From NCBI GenBank assembly GCA_937952895.1, contig CALFYC010000065.1, positions 1 to 17,749 of the forward strand: a stretch of 17,749 nt of DNA, read 5' to 3'. Position numbers and translations under genes: made by a program. The notes below the pieces were generated by a model that saw nothing but the letters and a program-made list of their open reading frames with translations, made no database searches and had not been told where the DNA came from. This document shows positions 8,604 through 16,324 of the stretch, in pieces (the stretch's first letter is position 1; the number at the start of each line of letters is the position of its first letter). The DNA is from an uncultured Neisseriaceae bacterium. GTDB lineage: Bacteria > Pseudomonadota > Gammaproteobacteria > Burkholderiales > UBA11063.

Positions 8604-9161
8604 ATGCCCACTGAAGACGGCACGAAAATAATACGGATGCGAACACCTGAGGCTGAAGCTTTCTTTAAAAGCACTGAACGAGCAATGGCAATTACTCCAA
8701 CTATTAATCAGCTTACATTTGATGATGCCGATAAAATCCGCGAGTTATTTAGTGAGCTAATAGGCCGAAAAGTTGATAATAATTTCAGACTGATTCCACC
8801 ATTTTATACCGCATCAGGTCTTGAAATTCATATAGGTCAGAATGTATTTATTAATCAAAATTGCACTATATATGATCTTGCTGAGATTCATATTGGTGAT
8901 AATGTCATGATTGGCCCAAATGTAAACATCATTAGCGCAAGTCATCCAGTATCGCCATTGGAACGTTTTGATTATGTTCTCGGAAAACCTATTGTAATTA
9001 AGAATAATGTTTGGATTGCAGCTGGAGTTGTAATTATTGGTGGCGTAACTGTAGGTGAAAATTCAGTTATTGCAGCAGGATCTGTGGTTACTAAAGATGT
9101 TCCACCTAATACTCTTGTTGGTGGAAATCCCGCAAAAATTATTCGCTCAATTATTGATTGA
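8604..9161 (+). CDS. Hexapeptide-repeat O-acetyltransferase (Maa/LacA/NodL-like)
   Basis: The 185-residue protein is a left-handed beta-helix acyltransferase. The N-terminal cap (about 1-55, AEAFFKSTERAM) resembles the maltose/galactoside acetyltransferase cap. Hexapeptide repeats follow, such as IHIGQNVFINQNC and IHIGDNVMIGPNV. SASHPVSPLER carries the presumed catalytic histidine H114, and the usual ending VVTKDVPPNTLVGGNPAK is present. It probably moves an acetyl group from acetyl-CoA to a sugar or related hydroxyl; the acceptor cannot be told from sequence. AGGAAC lies 7 bases before the ATG. The gene starts 10 bases after the aminopeptidase gene. Confidence 0.88.
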   Translation: MPTEDGTKIIRMRTPEAEAFFKSTERAMAITPTINQLTFDDADKIRELFSELIGRKVDNNFRLIPPFYTASGLEIHIGQNVFINQNCTIYDLAEIHIGDNVMIGPNVNIISASHPVSPLERFDYVLGKPIVIKNNVWIAAGVVIIGGVTVGENSVIAAGSVVTKDVPPNTLVGGNPAKIIRSIID

Positions 9162-9183
9162 CAGAACCAATTTAAAATTATGG

Positions 9184-10269
9184 ATGAAAATGAATATATC
9201 TTCTAATACACATAGAATTTTAGTTGCTCTATTTAGTTTGTTGGGGTTTATTTGCCTAAGCTTTTTATTAGCACTTGCACTCCGAACAAGCTTAATTTTA
9301 TTAGTTATTGTATTTACATTGGCTTATATATTAAACCCCCTGATTATTAAATTAGAAAATAAATATCATTTTAAACGTTCTTATATTGGGTTTTGTGTGA
9401 GCATTATAACATTAGTATTAATTATAATTATCCCACTTACATTCATACCAATTATGCTTAACCAAATACGAGAAATCGCGTTGCATATTCCAGATTTACT
9501 TAATTTTATTAATATTAAAATTCTAGCAAATATTAATGCCAAATTTGGTGCAAAACTTATGGTCGATGAAAATTGGATTAAAAACTATTTGGTAACTAAA
9601 GGTGCATTAAGTAAATTAAGTATAAATAGTATTTTACCAATTGCCAAAGGTGGGTTAGAAGCGCTTGGAACTTTTATTGACTTTGTATTAATGCCATTTA
9701 TACTTTTTTACGTAATTAAATTCTGGAATAGTATTGTTGATTTTTTCTTTGGTTTAATCCCTAAACGCTATTTTAACAACATATCTAATCTAATGAATGG
9801 TATTGATAAATCATTATCATTTTATTTACGTGGCCAAATCTTAGTGATTTTAGTAATGGCGGTATATTACGTAGTAACTTTAAATTTAGCCCGATTACCA
9901 GCGGCAACAATTATTGGAATTATTTGTGGGATCTTGGTATTTATTCCATATATTGGATTTTCTATTAGTATCGTAATGGCATTAATGCTTGGTTTCAGTC
10001 AATTTACTGGGATAACACAAATTGCAATACTTTTAGGTATATTTGGCGTTGGTTGCCTAATCGAAAATTTTGTTGCTACACCATATCTAATAGGAGATTC
10101 TATCGGATTAAATCCAATTATGATTATTTTTGCATTAATTATTTGTGGTAATTTATTTGGACTGATTGGAGTTATTATAGCCCTTCCATTAACGGCAATC
10201 AGTGTTGTATTATTTAAACACTTATATCAAATGTATCTAAATTCAAATTATTATAATGCCAAAGATTAG
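9184..10269 (+). CDS. AI-2E/PerM (YhhT)-family membrane protein
   Basis: A 361-residue inner-membrane protein of the AI-2E family transporter superfamily (TqsA, PerM/YhhT relatives). Hydrophobic segments lie at about 11-32, 35-55, 68-92, 160-182, 216-236, 240-260, 261-287 and 308-345, with a soluble loop at about 95-155, the usual family layout. FIPYIGF (253-259) and the C-terminal IGDSIGLNP...LIGVIIALP pattern are family signatures. The frame stays open upstream to 9055 inside the acetyltransferase gene, but that part is overlapping code. ATG 9184 or 9190 is the realistic start, giving normal length; 9190 has a GGA 5 bases upstream. The transported substrate is unknown; family members have been linked to AI-2 export and Na+/H+ antiport. 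Confidence 0.88.
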   Translation: MKMNISSNTHRILVALFSLLGFICLSFLLALALRTSLILLVIVFTLAYILNPLIIKLENKYHFKRSYIGFCVSIITLVLIIIIPLTFIPIMLNQIREIALHIPDLLNFINIKILANINAKFGAKLMVDENWIKNYLVTKGALSKLSINSILPIAKGGLEALGTFIDFVLMPFILFYVIKFWNSIVDFFFGLIPKRYFNNISNLMNGIDKSLSFYLRGQILVILVMAVYYVVTLNLARLPAATIIGIICGILVFIPYIGFSISIVMALMLGFSQFTGITQIAILLGIFGVGCLIENFVATPYLIGDSIGLNPIMIIFALIICGNLFGLIGVIIALPLTAISVVLFKHLYQMYLNSNYYNAKD

Positions 10270-10298
10270 ACTTACTAATTCTGTAACTAATCTTTTTT
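10261..10298 (+). terminator. Rho-independent terminator at the convergent gene junction
   Basis: AAAGATTAG (10261-10269) pairs with CTAATCTTT (10287-10295), with an inner TTAC/GTAA pairing and a 7-base loop, followed by a T run to 10298. The left arm contains the stop codon of the membrane-protein gene and the right arm begins with the complement of the acs stop codon, so both genes end inside the stem. The T run favours termination of the plus-strand transcript. On the minus strand only three T residues follow, so it is weaker there. Confidence 0.7.
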
Positions 10299-12248
10299 AG
10301 TTATTGAATCACTATTGCTTTGCTTGAGCCATTCAACCACTAATGTATTTTCTAATGTCGACACATCTTGGGTAATCTCAATGCCATTGGCAATACTACG
10401 CAAAATTCGACGCATAATTTTTCCTGATCGAGTTTTGGGTAGTGAGTCAACAAATCTTATATTATCAGGTCTTGCTATTGCTCCAATTTCTTTAGCAACC
10501 CAAGCTCTTAATTCTTGCTTTAATTCTTCAGTTTTTTCTATAGAAAGTTTAAGTTGTCCTTTACATACCACAAAAGCAAAAACTGACTCCCCTTTTATAT
10601 CATCAGTTTTACCAACAACTGCAGCCTCAGCTACTTTATGATTACTAACTAATGCGGATTCAATTTCCATGGTCCCCAACCTATGACCAGATACATTTAA
10701 CACATCATCAATCCGACCTTGTATCCAAAAAAATCCATCTTCATCTATTTTTGCTGAATCTCCTGCCACATAGTATTTACCATCCGCAATACTGGCTGGA
10801 TAATAAGTTGATTTTAGCTTTTCTGGATTATTCCATACGGTTCTAATTTGTGAAGGGAACGGTTTTTTAATAACCAAATAACCACTAGAATTAACCCCAA
10901 CATCTTGACCACTATCATCGATAATACTAGCAATAATCCCTGGAATTGGCCTAGTGCAAGACCCTGGTTTAAATCCAGTAGCTCCTGGAATCGGAGATAA
11001 CATATTACATCCAGTCTCAGTTTGCCACCAAGTATCAACAATTGGACATTTTTTATTTCCAATCACTTCATAAAACCATAACCATGTTTCTGGATTAATA
11101 GGTTCGCCAACTGAACCTAGTAATCTAAGTGAACTAAGATCATATTTTTGAGGCTGATTTGGATCAAGCTTAATTAAACTTCTCAATGCTGTAGGTGCTG
11201 TATAAAACACTGATACTTTATGTTTCTCAATTATTTGCCAAAAGCGCCCAGCATCTGGATAAGTTGGCACACCTTCAAAAATTACCTGAGTAATCCCAGT
11301 TGCTAATGGACCATATGCAATATAACTATGCCCAGTAATCCAACCGACATCCGCTGTACTCCAATATATATCAGTAGGTTTAATATCAAAAACCCATTTC
11401 ATTGTAGTAATTACACCCAATAAAAATCCAGCACTTGCATGTTGCACTCCTTTTGGAGTCCCAGTGCTACCTGATGTATATAGAATAAATAAAGGATGCT
11501 CGCTTTCTACAATCTCTGGCTCACAAGTATCTGATTGATCTTTTATTAAATTATTCCAATCAATATCTCGATTTTCAATCCAATTAATTTTTGAATTATT
11601 GCGATTTTGTACAATAACATTCTTAATTGTTAATACTTGATTATCTATAGCCTCATCAATAATATTTTTTAGTGGAAAAGTTTTACCAGATCTTTGCTGA
11701 CTATCTGCAGTAATTATAAAACTAGCTTTTGCATCTAAAATTCTATCTTTTACTGATTTAGCTGAAAAACCACCAAATACTACCGAATGAATAGCCCCAA
11801 TTCGGGCACAAGCTTGCATTGCCACAACAGCTTCAATACTATTAGGTAGATATATAATACATCTGTCGCCTTTTTTAACCCCTAATGCTTTTAAACCATT
11901 TGCAAAACAACATACTAAATGATATAGCTCTTTATAGGTAACCTGTTTTACACTACCATCATCTAATTCATTAATTATCGCAATTTTATTTGGAATTGTT
12001 GCTAAATGTCGATCTAGACAATTATATGAAACGTTTAGCAAACCATCATCAAACCACTTATAAAATGGTGCATTTGATTCATCTAATATATTTAAAAATT
12101 CTTTATGCCAGATAATATTTTCGCGGGCAAGATCTGCCCAAAATTCAGAATAATTATTAGTAGCTTTTTTAATTAAAGCATCATATTTCACATTGTCCAA
12201 ATTAGCATTTTTAGCAAACTCTGAGTTACAAATAAACTTTTCAACCAT
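10287..12248 (-). CDS. acs: Acetyl-CoA synthetase (AMP-forming)
   Basis: Acs activates acetate to acetyl-CoA via acetyl-AMP in the cytosol. The 653-residue protein equals the family length (652 in E. coli). The ATP-binding loop YTSGSTGTPKG is at 257-267. DTWWQTETG at 405-413 has the tryptophan that restricts the acetate pocket; propionyl-CoA synthetase PrpE normally has Tyr-Trp-Gln there and a larger pocket. GDSAKIDEDGFFWIQGR at 496-512 is the hinge region, and PKTRSGKIMRR holds K610, the lysine regulated by acetylation in relatives. It is the last gene of the ogt-dnaJ-nagB-acs series. It could recycle acetate derived from DeoC acetaldehyde, but that link is inference. Confidence 0.94.
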   Translation of the reverse strand: MVEKFICNSEFAKNANLDNVKYDALIKKATNNYSEFWADLARENIIWHKEFLNILDESNAPFYKWFDDGLLNVSYNCLDRHLATIPNKIAIINELDDGSVKQVTYKELYHLVCCFANGLKALGVKKGDRCIIYLPNSIEAVVAMQACARIGAIHSVVFGGFSAKSVKDRILDAKASFIITADSQQRSGKTFPLKNIIDEAIDNQVLTIKNVIVQNRNNSKINWIENRDIDWNNLIKDQSDTCEPEIVESEHPLFILYTSGSTGTPKGVQHASAGFLLGVITTMKWVFDIKPTDIYWSTADVGWITGHSYIAYGPLATGITQVIFEGVPTYPDAGRFWQIIEKHKVSVFYTAPTALRSLIKLDPNQPQKYDLSSLRLLGSVGEPINPETWLWFYEVIGNKKCPIVDTWWQTETGCNMLSPIPGATGFKPGSCTRPIPGIIASIIDDSGQDVGVNSSGYLVIKKPFPSQIRTVWNNPEKLKSTYYPASIADGKYYVAGDSAKIDEDGFFWIQGRIDDVLNVSGHRLGTMEIESALVSNHKVAEAAVVGKTDDIKGESVFAFVVCKGQLKLSIEKTEELKQELRAWVAKEIGAIARPDNIRFVDSLPKTRSGKIMRRILRSIANGIEITQDVSTLENTLVVEWLKQSNSDSITKKD

Positions 12249-12278
12249 TTTTAACGCCTATTTCTATTATGATGATAC

Positions 12279-13082
12279 TTAGATACTAGATTCTAACTCA
12301 TAGAATTCATCACGCACATTTTCAAAATAGCGAATCGTTTTCAACCTTAATTCATATGCCGCTAAATCATCACAAATAATAGAAGCTCTATCATGTAACT
12401 GTAAAGCAGTTATTGGATAAGCACTTGAAATGGGACCCTCAATTGCTTCTGCAACAGCATGAGACTTTTTCATTCCTTCAGCAAGAATTATTATAGTTTG
12501 TGCATCCAACACTGTTTGAATCCCAACAGTCAAAGCAGTACTTGGAGTTAACTCTATCTTATTATCAAAAAATCTGGAATTAGCTAAGATAGTACTATAA
12601 TTTAATTTTTTAATTCTAGTTCTTGAAACTAAAGATGATAATGGCTCATTAAAGGCCAAATGTCCGTCTTCACCAACACCTCCTATAAATAAATGAATAC
12701 CACCAACTTGTTTAATTTTTGCTTCAAATAACTTACATTCTTCTTCTAAATTAGCAGCATTACCATTTAAAATATGAATATTATTATGCTTAATGTCTAT
12801 ATGGTTAAAAAAATTATTAAACATATAATAATGATATGATTGATCATGCGATTCAGGTAAACCTACATATTCATCCATATTAAAAGTTATCACATACTCA
12901 AAACTTAATTTCTTTTCCTTATAAAATTCAATTAATTGCTGATACATCGATATTGGAGTAGAACCAGTTGGAAGTCCCAAAACAAAAGGTTTATCTGCAG
13001 TTGGTTTAAATTCATTAATTTTATTACATATGTACTGCGCAGCAAGTTTCCCTATATTGTGTTTTGTAATTAACAATCTCAT
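12279..13082 (-). CDS. nagB: Glucosamine-6-phosphate deaminase
   Basis: NagB converts glucosamine-6-phosphate to fructose-6-phosphate and ammonia. The 267-residue protein (E. coli 266) has the phosphate-binding LGLPTGSTP at 35-43, FNMDEYVGLP with the catalytic base D70, and IGGVGEDGHLAFNEP with D139, H141 and E146. These match E. coli D72, D141, H143 and E148 with a constant offset of two. It ends in a typical RYFENVRDEFYELE segment. No nagA, nagE or NagC-type repressor gene is next to it; its neighbours are dnaJ (22 bases upstream) and acs (30 bases downstream), an unusual setting. 6-Phosphogluconolactonase relatives are excluded by the NagB-specific residues. Confidence 0.95.
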   Translation of the reverse strand: MRLLITKHNIGKLAAQYICNKINEFKPTADKPFVLGLPTGSTPISMYQQLIEFYKEKKLSFEYVITFNMDEYVGLPESHDQSYHYYMFNNFFNHIDIKHNNIHILNGNAANLEEECKLFEAKIKQVGGIHLFIGGVGEDGHLAFNEPLSSLVSRTRIKKLNYSTILANSRFFDNKIELTPSTALTVGIQTVLDAQTIIILAEGMKKSHAVAEAIEGPISSAYPITALQLHDRASIICDDLAAYELRLKTIRYFENVRDEFYELESSI

Positions 13083-13104
13083 TTTTTATTACCCCAATAC
13101 TTTA

Positions 13105-14268
13105 CTATTCAAAAAGTGTCTTTATTTTATCCATGAATGATCTAGATTTAGGTTGATGAGTCTTTGAATGCTCACCACCACTTTCTTCACTAAATTGTTT
13201 TAAATAAGATTTTTGCTTTTCTGTTAATTTTACAGGAGTTTCAACAAAAATATGACAATATAAATCCCCATGTCCAACACCTCTTAAGGATTTAATTCCC
13301 TTATCACGAATTCTTAATATATTATTAGTTTGAGTTCCTTCTGGAATTTTAAGCTTGACGGCTCCACTACTAATGGTTGGCACATCTATTTCCCCACCTA
13401 ATGCTGCAGTTACAAAGCTAATTGGCACTTCACAATGTAAATCTTTGCCTTGGCGAGTAAAGAATTTATGCGCTTTAACTCTTACATGCACATATAAATC
13501 ACCATTGCTACCACCTTTAAGACCAGCCTCACCTTCTCCGGTTAATCTTAAAGTAGATCCATCATCGATTCCGGCAGGTATATTAACATTAACTTTACGG
13601 TTTTCACGTACTAAACCAACACCGCGGCAATTATTACATGGATCTTTAATTGTCTGACCACTTCCATGGCAATCTGGACAACTTTGCTGAACTGAAAAAA
13701 ACCCTTGGGCAAATCTAACTTGTCCTTGCCCTTTACACGTTTTACAAGTAACGGTTTCTGAACCTTTTTTAGCACCACTGCCACTACATACCTGGCATTT
13801 CTCTGTGCGTGGAAATGTAACCTGCTTTTCACAACCAAACGCTGACTCTTCTAATGTGATTTCAATTTGATATTCTAAATCATTACCTCTAGTAGCTCCG
13901 GAACGTGAGTTACCGCCCCCACGTCTACCACCCCCAAAAATATCACCAAAAGCACCAAAAATATCTTCAAATCCGCCACCGCTAAAACCACCCCCAAATC
14001 CTCCGGGGCCTCCACTTGCAGAATTACCGCCAACTGCAGCATGCCCAAATTGATCATACATTTGTTTTTTTTGTGGATCAGACAAAACTGCGTATGCTTC
14101 TTGTAATTCTTTAAATTTTTCTTCTGCTACTTTTTTTTCCGCATCAGGTAACGTGGATACGCGATCTGGGTGAAATTTCATAGCAAGCTTACGATAAGCT
14201 TTTTTAATTTCATCATCAGATGCACCTTTTGTTAAAGCTAAAACCTCATAGTAATCACGTTTACTCAT
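13105..14268 (-). CDS. dnaJ: Chaperone protein DnaJ (Hsp40)
   Basis: DnaJ delivers unfolded proteins to DnaK and stimulates its ATPase. The 387-residue protein is a complete type I Hsp40. The J domain (1-70) has HPD at 33-35. A Gly/Phe-rich linker (about 80-128) includes the DIFGAFGDIFGG repeat. Four CxxCxGxG zinc motifs begin at C158, C175, C197 and C211, and the C-terminal substrate-binding domains follow. dnaK and grpE, often adjacent in proteobacteria, are not here; ogt lies 15 bases upstream and nagB downstream. AAGGA lies about 11 bases before the ATG, a long spacing. I see no clear heat-shock promoter immediately upstream. Confidence 0.97.
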   Translation of the reverse strand: MSKRDYYEVLALTKGASDDEIKKAYRKLAMKFHPDRVSTLPDAEKKVAEEKFKELQEAYAVLSDPQKKQMYDQFGHAAVGGNSASGGPGGFGGGFSGGGFEDIFGAFGDIFGGGRRGGGNSRSGATRGNDLEYQIEITLEESAFGCEKQVTFPRTEKCQVCSGSGAKKGSETVTCKTCKGQGQVRFAQGFFSVQQSCPDCHGSGQTIKDPCNNCRGVGLVRENRKVNVNIPAGIDDGSTLRLTGEGEAGLKGGSNGDLYVHVRVKAHKFFTRQGKDLHCEVPISFVTAALGGEIDVPTISSGAVKLKIPEGTQTNNILRIRDKGIKSLRGVGHGDLYCHIFVETPVKLTEKQKSYLKQFSEESGGEHSKTHQPKSRSFMDKIKTLFE

Positions 14269-14283
14269 ATATTATAAAATCCT

Positions 14284-14769
14284 TTAGTTAATTTGTTCAT
14301 GTTTTAATAGCCACTTTTTAACTAGCAAACCAAACGAGCCAACTTTATTATTCATAAAACCACCTAAGTTCCCATTTACTGCTATTACTCTATGACATGG
14401 AATAAATAATGGAATTTTATTTCTTCCACAACTATTCCCAATTCCTCTTGTGCTCGTTGCAAACTTATGCGCTAAACTTAAATAACTTTCTGTTGTTCCT
14501 GATCTAATTTGCCTTATTCGAGCATATAGCTTTTGCTGGAATAATGATCCATGCTCAACTATAGGAATATCAAATTTAAATTTACCATCATTTAAATAGC
14601 AGTCTAGTTGTCTAATTAACTTTTTTATAAAATCAAATTTTTTATTATCTAACCTATCTACAAATAAGATAGTATCTTTTTTACAAAATTCAATCGCATA
14701 AAGATAATTATTCTCAAATTTAATAAGCAAATTAAAAATTGGAAATTTATCATAAAGAAATTGAATCAT
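14284..14769 (-). CDS. ogt: Methylated-DNA--protein-cysteine S-methyltransferase
   Basis: This suicide enzyme repairs O6-methylguanine by moving the methyl group to its own cysteine. The 161-residue protein has a divergent N-terminal domain (1-75) and a conserved DNA-binding/catalytic domain. FDIPIVEHGSLFQQKLY starts the conserved part, TRGIGNSCGRNKIP holds the arginine-finger region and hinge Asn, and IPCHRVI carries the acceptor C125. GNLGGF and KKWLLKHE, with E158, complete the active site. The usual Val-Trp after FQ is Leu-Tyr here. No Ada-type regulatory domain is attached, so it is an Ogt/MGMT-type protein. The start has no obvious Shine-Dalgarno sequence. It may be the first gene of the ogt-dnaJ-nagB-acs series. 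Confidence 0.92.
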   Translation of the reverse strand: MIQFLYDKFPIFNLLIKFENNYLYAIEFCKKDTILFVDRLDNKKFDFIKKLIRQLDCYLNDGKFKFDIPIVEHGSLFQQKLYARIRQIRSGTTESYLSLAHKFATSTRGIGNSCGRNKIPLFIPCHRVIAVNGNLGGFMNNKVGSFGLLVKKWLLKHEQIN

Positions 14770-14784
14770 ATATCATACACTTAA

Positions 14785-14822
14785 AATATTTAATGAGGTA
14801 TATTAATACCTCATTAAATATT
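14785..14822 (-). terminator. Strong 17-bp perfect hairpin between glnA and ogt
   Basis: The arm AATATTTAATGAGGTAT (14785-14801) is perfectly complementary to 14806-14822, around a 4-base ATTA loop. It starts 13 bases after the glnA stop codon and is followed on the minus strand by TTTTAAG, so it probably terminates glnA transcription. The symmetry lets it form on either strand. ogt begins 16 bases beyond, so its promoter would have to overlap this structure, unless read-through or processing supplies ogt transcripts. Confidence 0.75.
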
Positions 14823-14835
14823 AAAGATATGCTTT

Positions 14836-16245
14836 TTATAAGCTATAGTACATAGAAAATTCAACAGGATGAGTTGTCATTCTGAATAAATTTACTTCTT
14901 TCATTTTTAATTCAATATATGAATCAATCGCACGATCAGAAAATACATCACCTTGCTTTAAGAATTCACGATCTTGATCTAAAGCTTCTAATGCCATCTC
15001 TAAACTTGAACAAACTTGAGGAATACCTTTCAATTCTTCAGCAGATAATTCATACAAATTAATATCCATTGCATCTCCTGGCGAAATCTTATTTTTGATT
15101 CCGTCAAGACCTGCTAATAACATTGCACTATATGCTAAATATGGATTTGACATTGGATCTGGGAAACGCACTTCTATACGGCGAGCTTTTTCACTATGAG
15201 TATATGGAATACGTATTCCTGCAGAACGATTTCTTGAAGAATAAGTTAAAATCACTGGAGCTTCAAAACCAGGAACTAAACGTTTATATGAGTTAGTTGT
15301 TGAATTGGTAATTGCGTTTAATGCTTTCGCATGTTTAATAATTCCACCAATGTAATATAATGCAGTTTCAGATAAACCACCATATTGATTACCCGCAAAT
15401 AAGTTTTTACCATCTTTCCAAATTGATTGATGTACATGCATCCCAGAACCATTATCCCCAACAATTGGTTTAGGCATAAAAGTAGCTGTTTTACCATAAC
15501 GATGAGCTGTATTTTGAATTACATAACGGAAAATTTGTGACCAATCACCGCGAGCAACTAAACTATTAAAACGAGTTCCAATTTCACACTGGCCAGCTGT
15601 TGCAACCTCATGGTGATGAATTTCTGTAGGAACGCCAAGACTTTCTAAAATTAAACAAGCTTCAGAGCGAAGATCTTGCAGTGAATCTACTGGAGATAAT
15701 GGAAAGTAACCACCTTTAATTCCAGGACGATGTCCAATATTACCACCATCTATTTTTTCTGAAGATGACCAAGCCGCTTCTTCTGATGAAATTTTCACAT
15801 GTGAACCACTATGATCACAACCCCATACTACCGAATCAAATATAAAGAATTCTGGCTCTGGACCAAAATAAGCAGTATCAGCAATTCCTGAATCTTTTAA
15901 ATATTTTTCAGCAGATTTAGCAATCCCACGCGGACACTTTACATAACCTTTTTGTGTTTCTGGATCAACCACATCACAAGTAACAAATAAAGTATTTTGC
16001 TCATAAAAAGGATCTAATTTAACTGTAGTTAAATCTGGCTTTAATAACATATCTGAACAGTTTATATGCTGCCACCCCTCAATTGATGAACCATCAAACG
16101 GCTGACCTTTATCAATCAACTCTTGAGTTAAAGCATGAACTGGAATAGTAACATGATGCTCTTTACTTATTGTATCTGTAAAACGCAAATCAATAAACTT
16201 AACCTCATTTTCCTTAATTAAAGCTTGAACATCCTTCAACTCCAT
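14836..16245 (-). CDS. glnA: Glutamine synthetase, type I
   Basis: GlnA makes glutamine from glutamate, ammonia and ATP and forms a cytosolic dodecamer. The 469-residue protein matches E. coli GlnA in length. D51 lies in FDGSS, metal-binding FGPEPEFF holds E130 and E132, GDNGSGMHVHQS holds H270, and the NRSAGIRIP segment holds R340. NLYEL places Y398 at the adenylylation site, indicating GSI-beta type control by GlnE. AAAGGGG lies 6 bases upstream of the ATG, the strongest ribosome site on this strand. It is flanked by hairpins on both sides and so probably monocistronic. No glnK or ntrBC genes are nearby, and I see no clear sigma-54 promoter in the 76-base upstream gap. Confidence 0.97.
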   Translation of the reverse strand: MELKDVQALIKENEVKFIDLRFTDTISKEHHVTIPVHALTQELIDKGQPFDGSSIEGWQHINCSDMLLKPDLTTVKLDPFYEQNTLFVTCDVVDPETQKGYVKCPRGIAKSAEKYLKDSGIADTAYFGPEPEFFIFDSVVWGCDHSGSHVKISSEEAAWSSSEKIDGGNIGHRPGIKGGYFPLSPVDSLQDLRSEACLILESLGVPTEIHHHEVATAGQCEIGTRFNSLVARGDWSQIFRYVIQNTAHRYGKTATFMPKPIVGDNGSGMHVHQSIWKDGKNLFAGNQYGGLSETALYYIGGIIKHAKALNAITNSTTNSYKRLVPGFEAPVILTYSSRNRSAGIRIPYTHSEKARRIEVRFPDPMSNPYLAYSAMLLAGLDGIKNKISPGDAMDINLYELSAEELKGIPQVCSSLEMALEALDQDREFLKQGDVFSDRAIDSYIELKMKEVNLFRMTTHPVEFSMYYSL

Positions 16246-16286
16246 CTTAGCCCCTTTCTAGACAACCAATTAATAATAAAAACCGT

Positions 16287-16295
16287 ATTTTATCA
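16287..16295 (-). promoter_or_regulatory. Candidate extended -10 promoter for glnA
   Basis: Read on the minus strand, TGATAAAAT forms an extended -10 element (TGn followed by TAAAAT) about 41 bases before the glnA start. No good -35 hexamer lies at the expected distance, which is tolerable for an extended -10 promoter. The short gap has no obvious -24/-12 sigma-54 site. Confidence 0.35.
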
Positions 16296-16298
16296 CAT

Positions 16299-16324
16299 AA
16301 AAAAGCTAACCTTTAATGCTTTTA
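16299..16324 (-). terminator. Hairpin terminator after the RluF-like gene
   Basis: On the minus strand AAAAGC (16323-16318) pairs with GCTTTT (16306-16301) across an 11-base loop, and the T run continues to 16299. The left arm overlaps the stop codon of the pseudouridine synthase gene. The stem is short (6 bp), so efficiency is uncertain, but position and T run fit an intrinsic terminator. Confidence 0.5.

Noticed and set aside
9055..9183. An N-terminal extension of the AI-2E-type membrane protein into the acetyltransferase gene.
   Set aside because: The added 43 residues overlap conserved hexapeptide-repeat coding sequence in another frame and do not resemble the family N-terminus; ATG 9184/9190 gives normal length.
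10287..12248. Propionyl-CoA synthetase PrpE as the identity of the AMP-forming synthetase.
   Set aside because: It has Trp-Trp-Gln in the acyl-pocket motif, full Acs length, and lies on the opposite strand from prpBCD.
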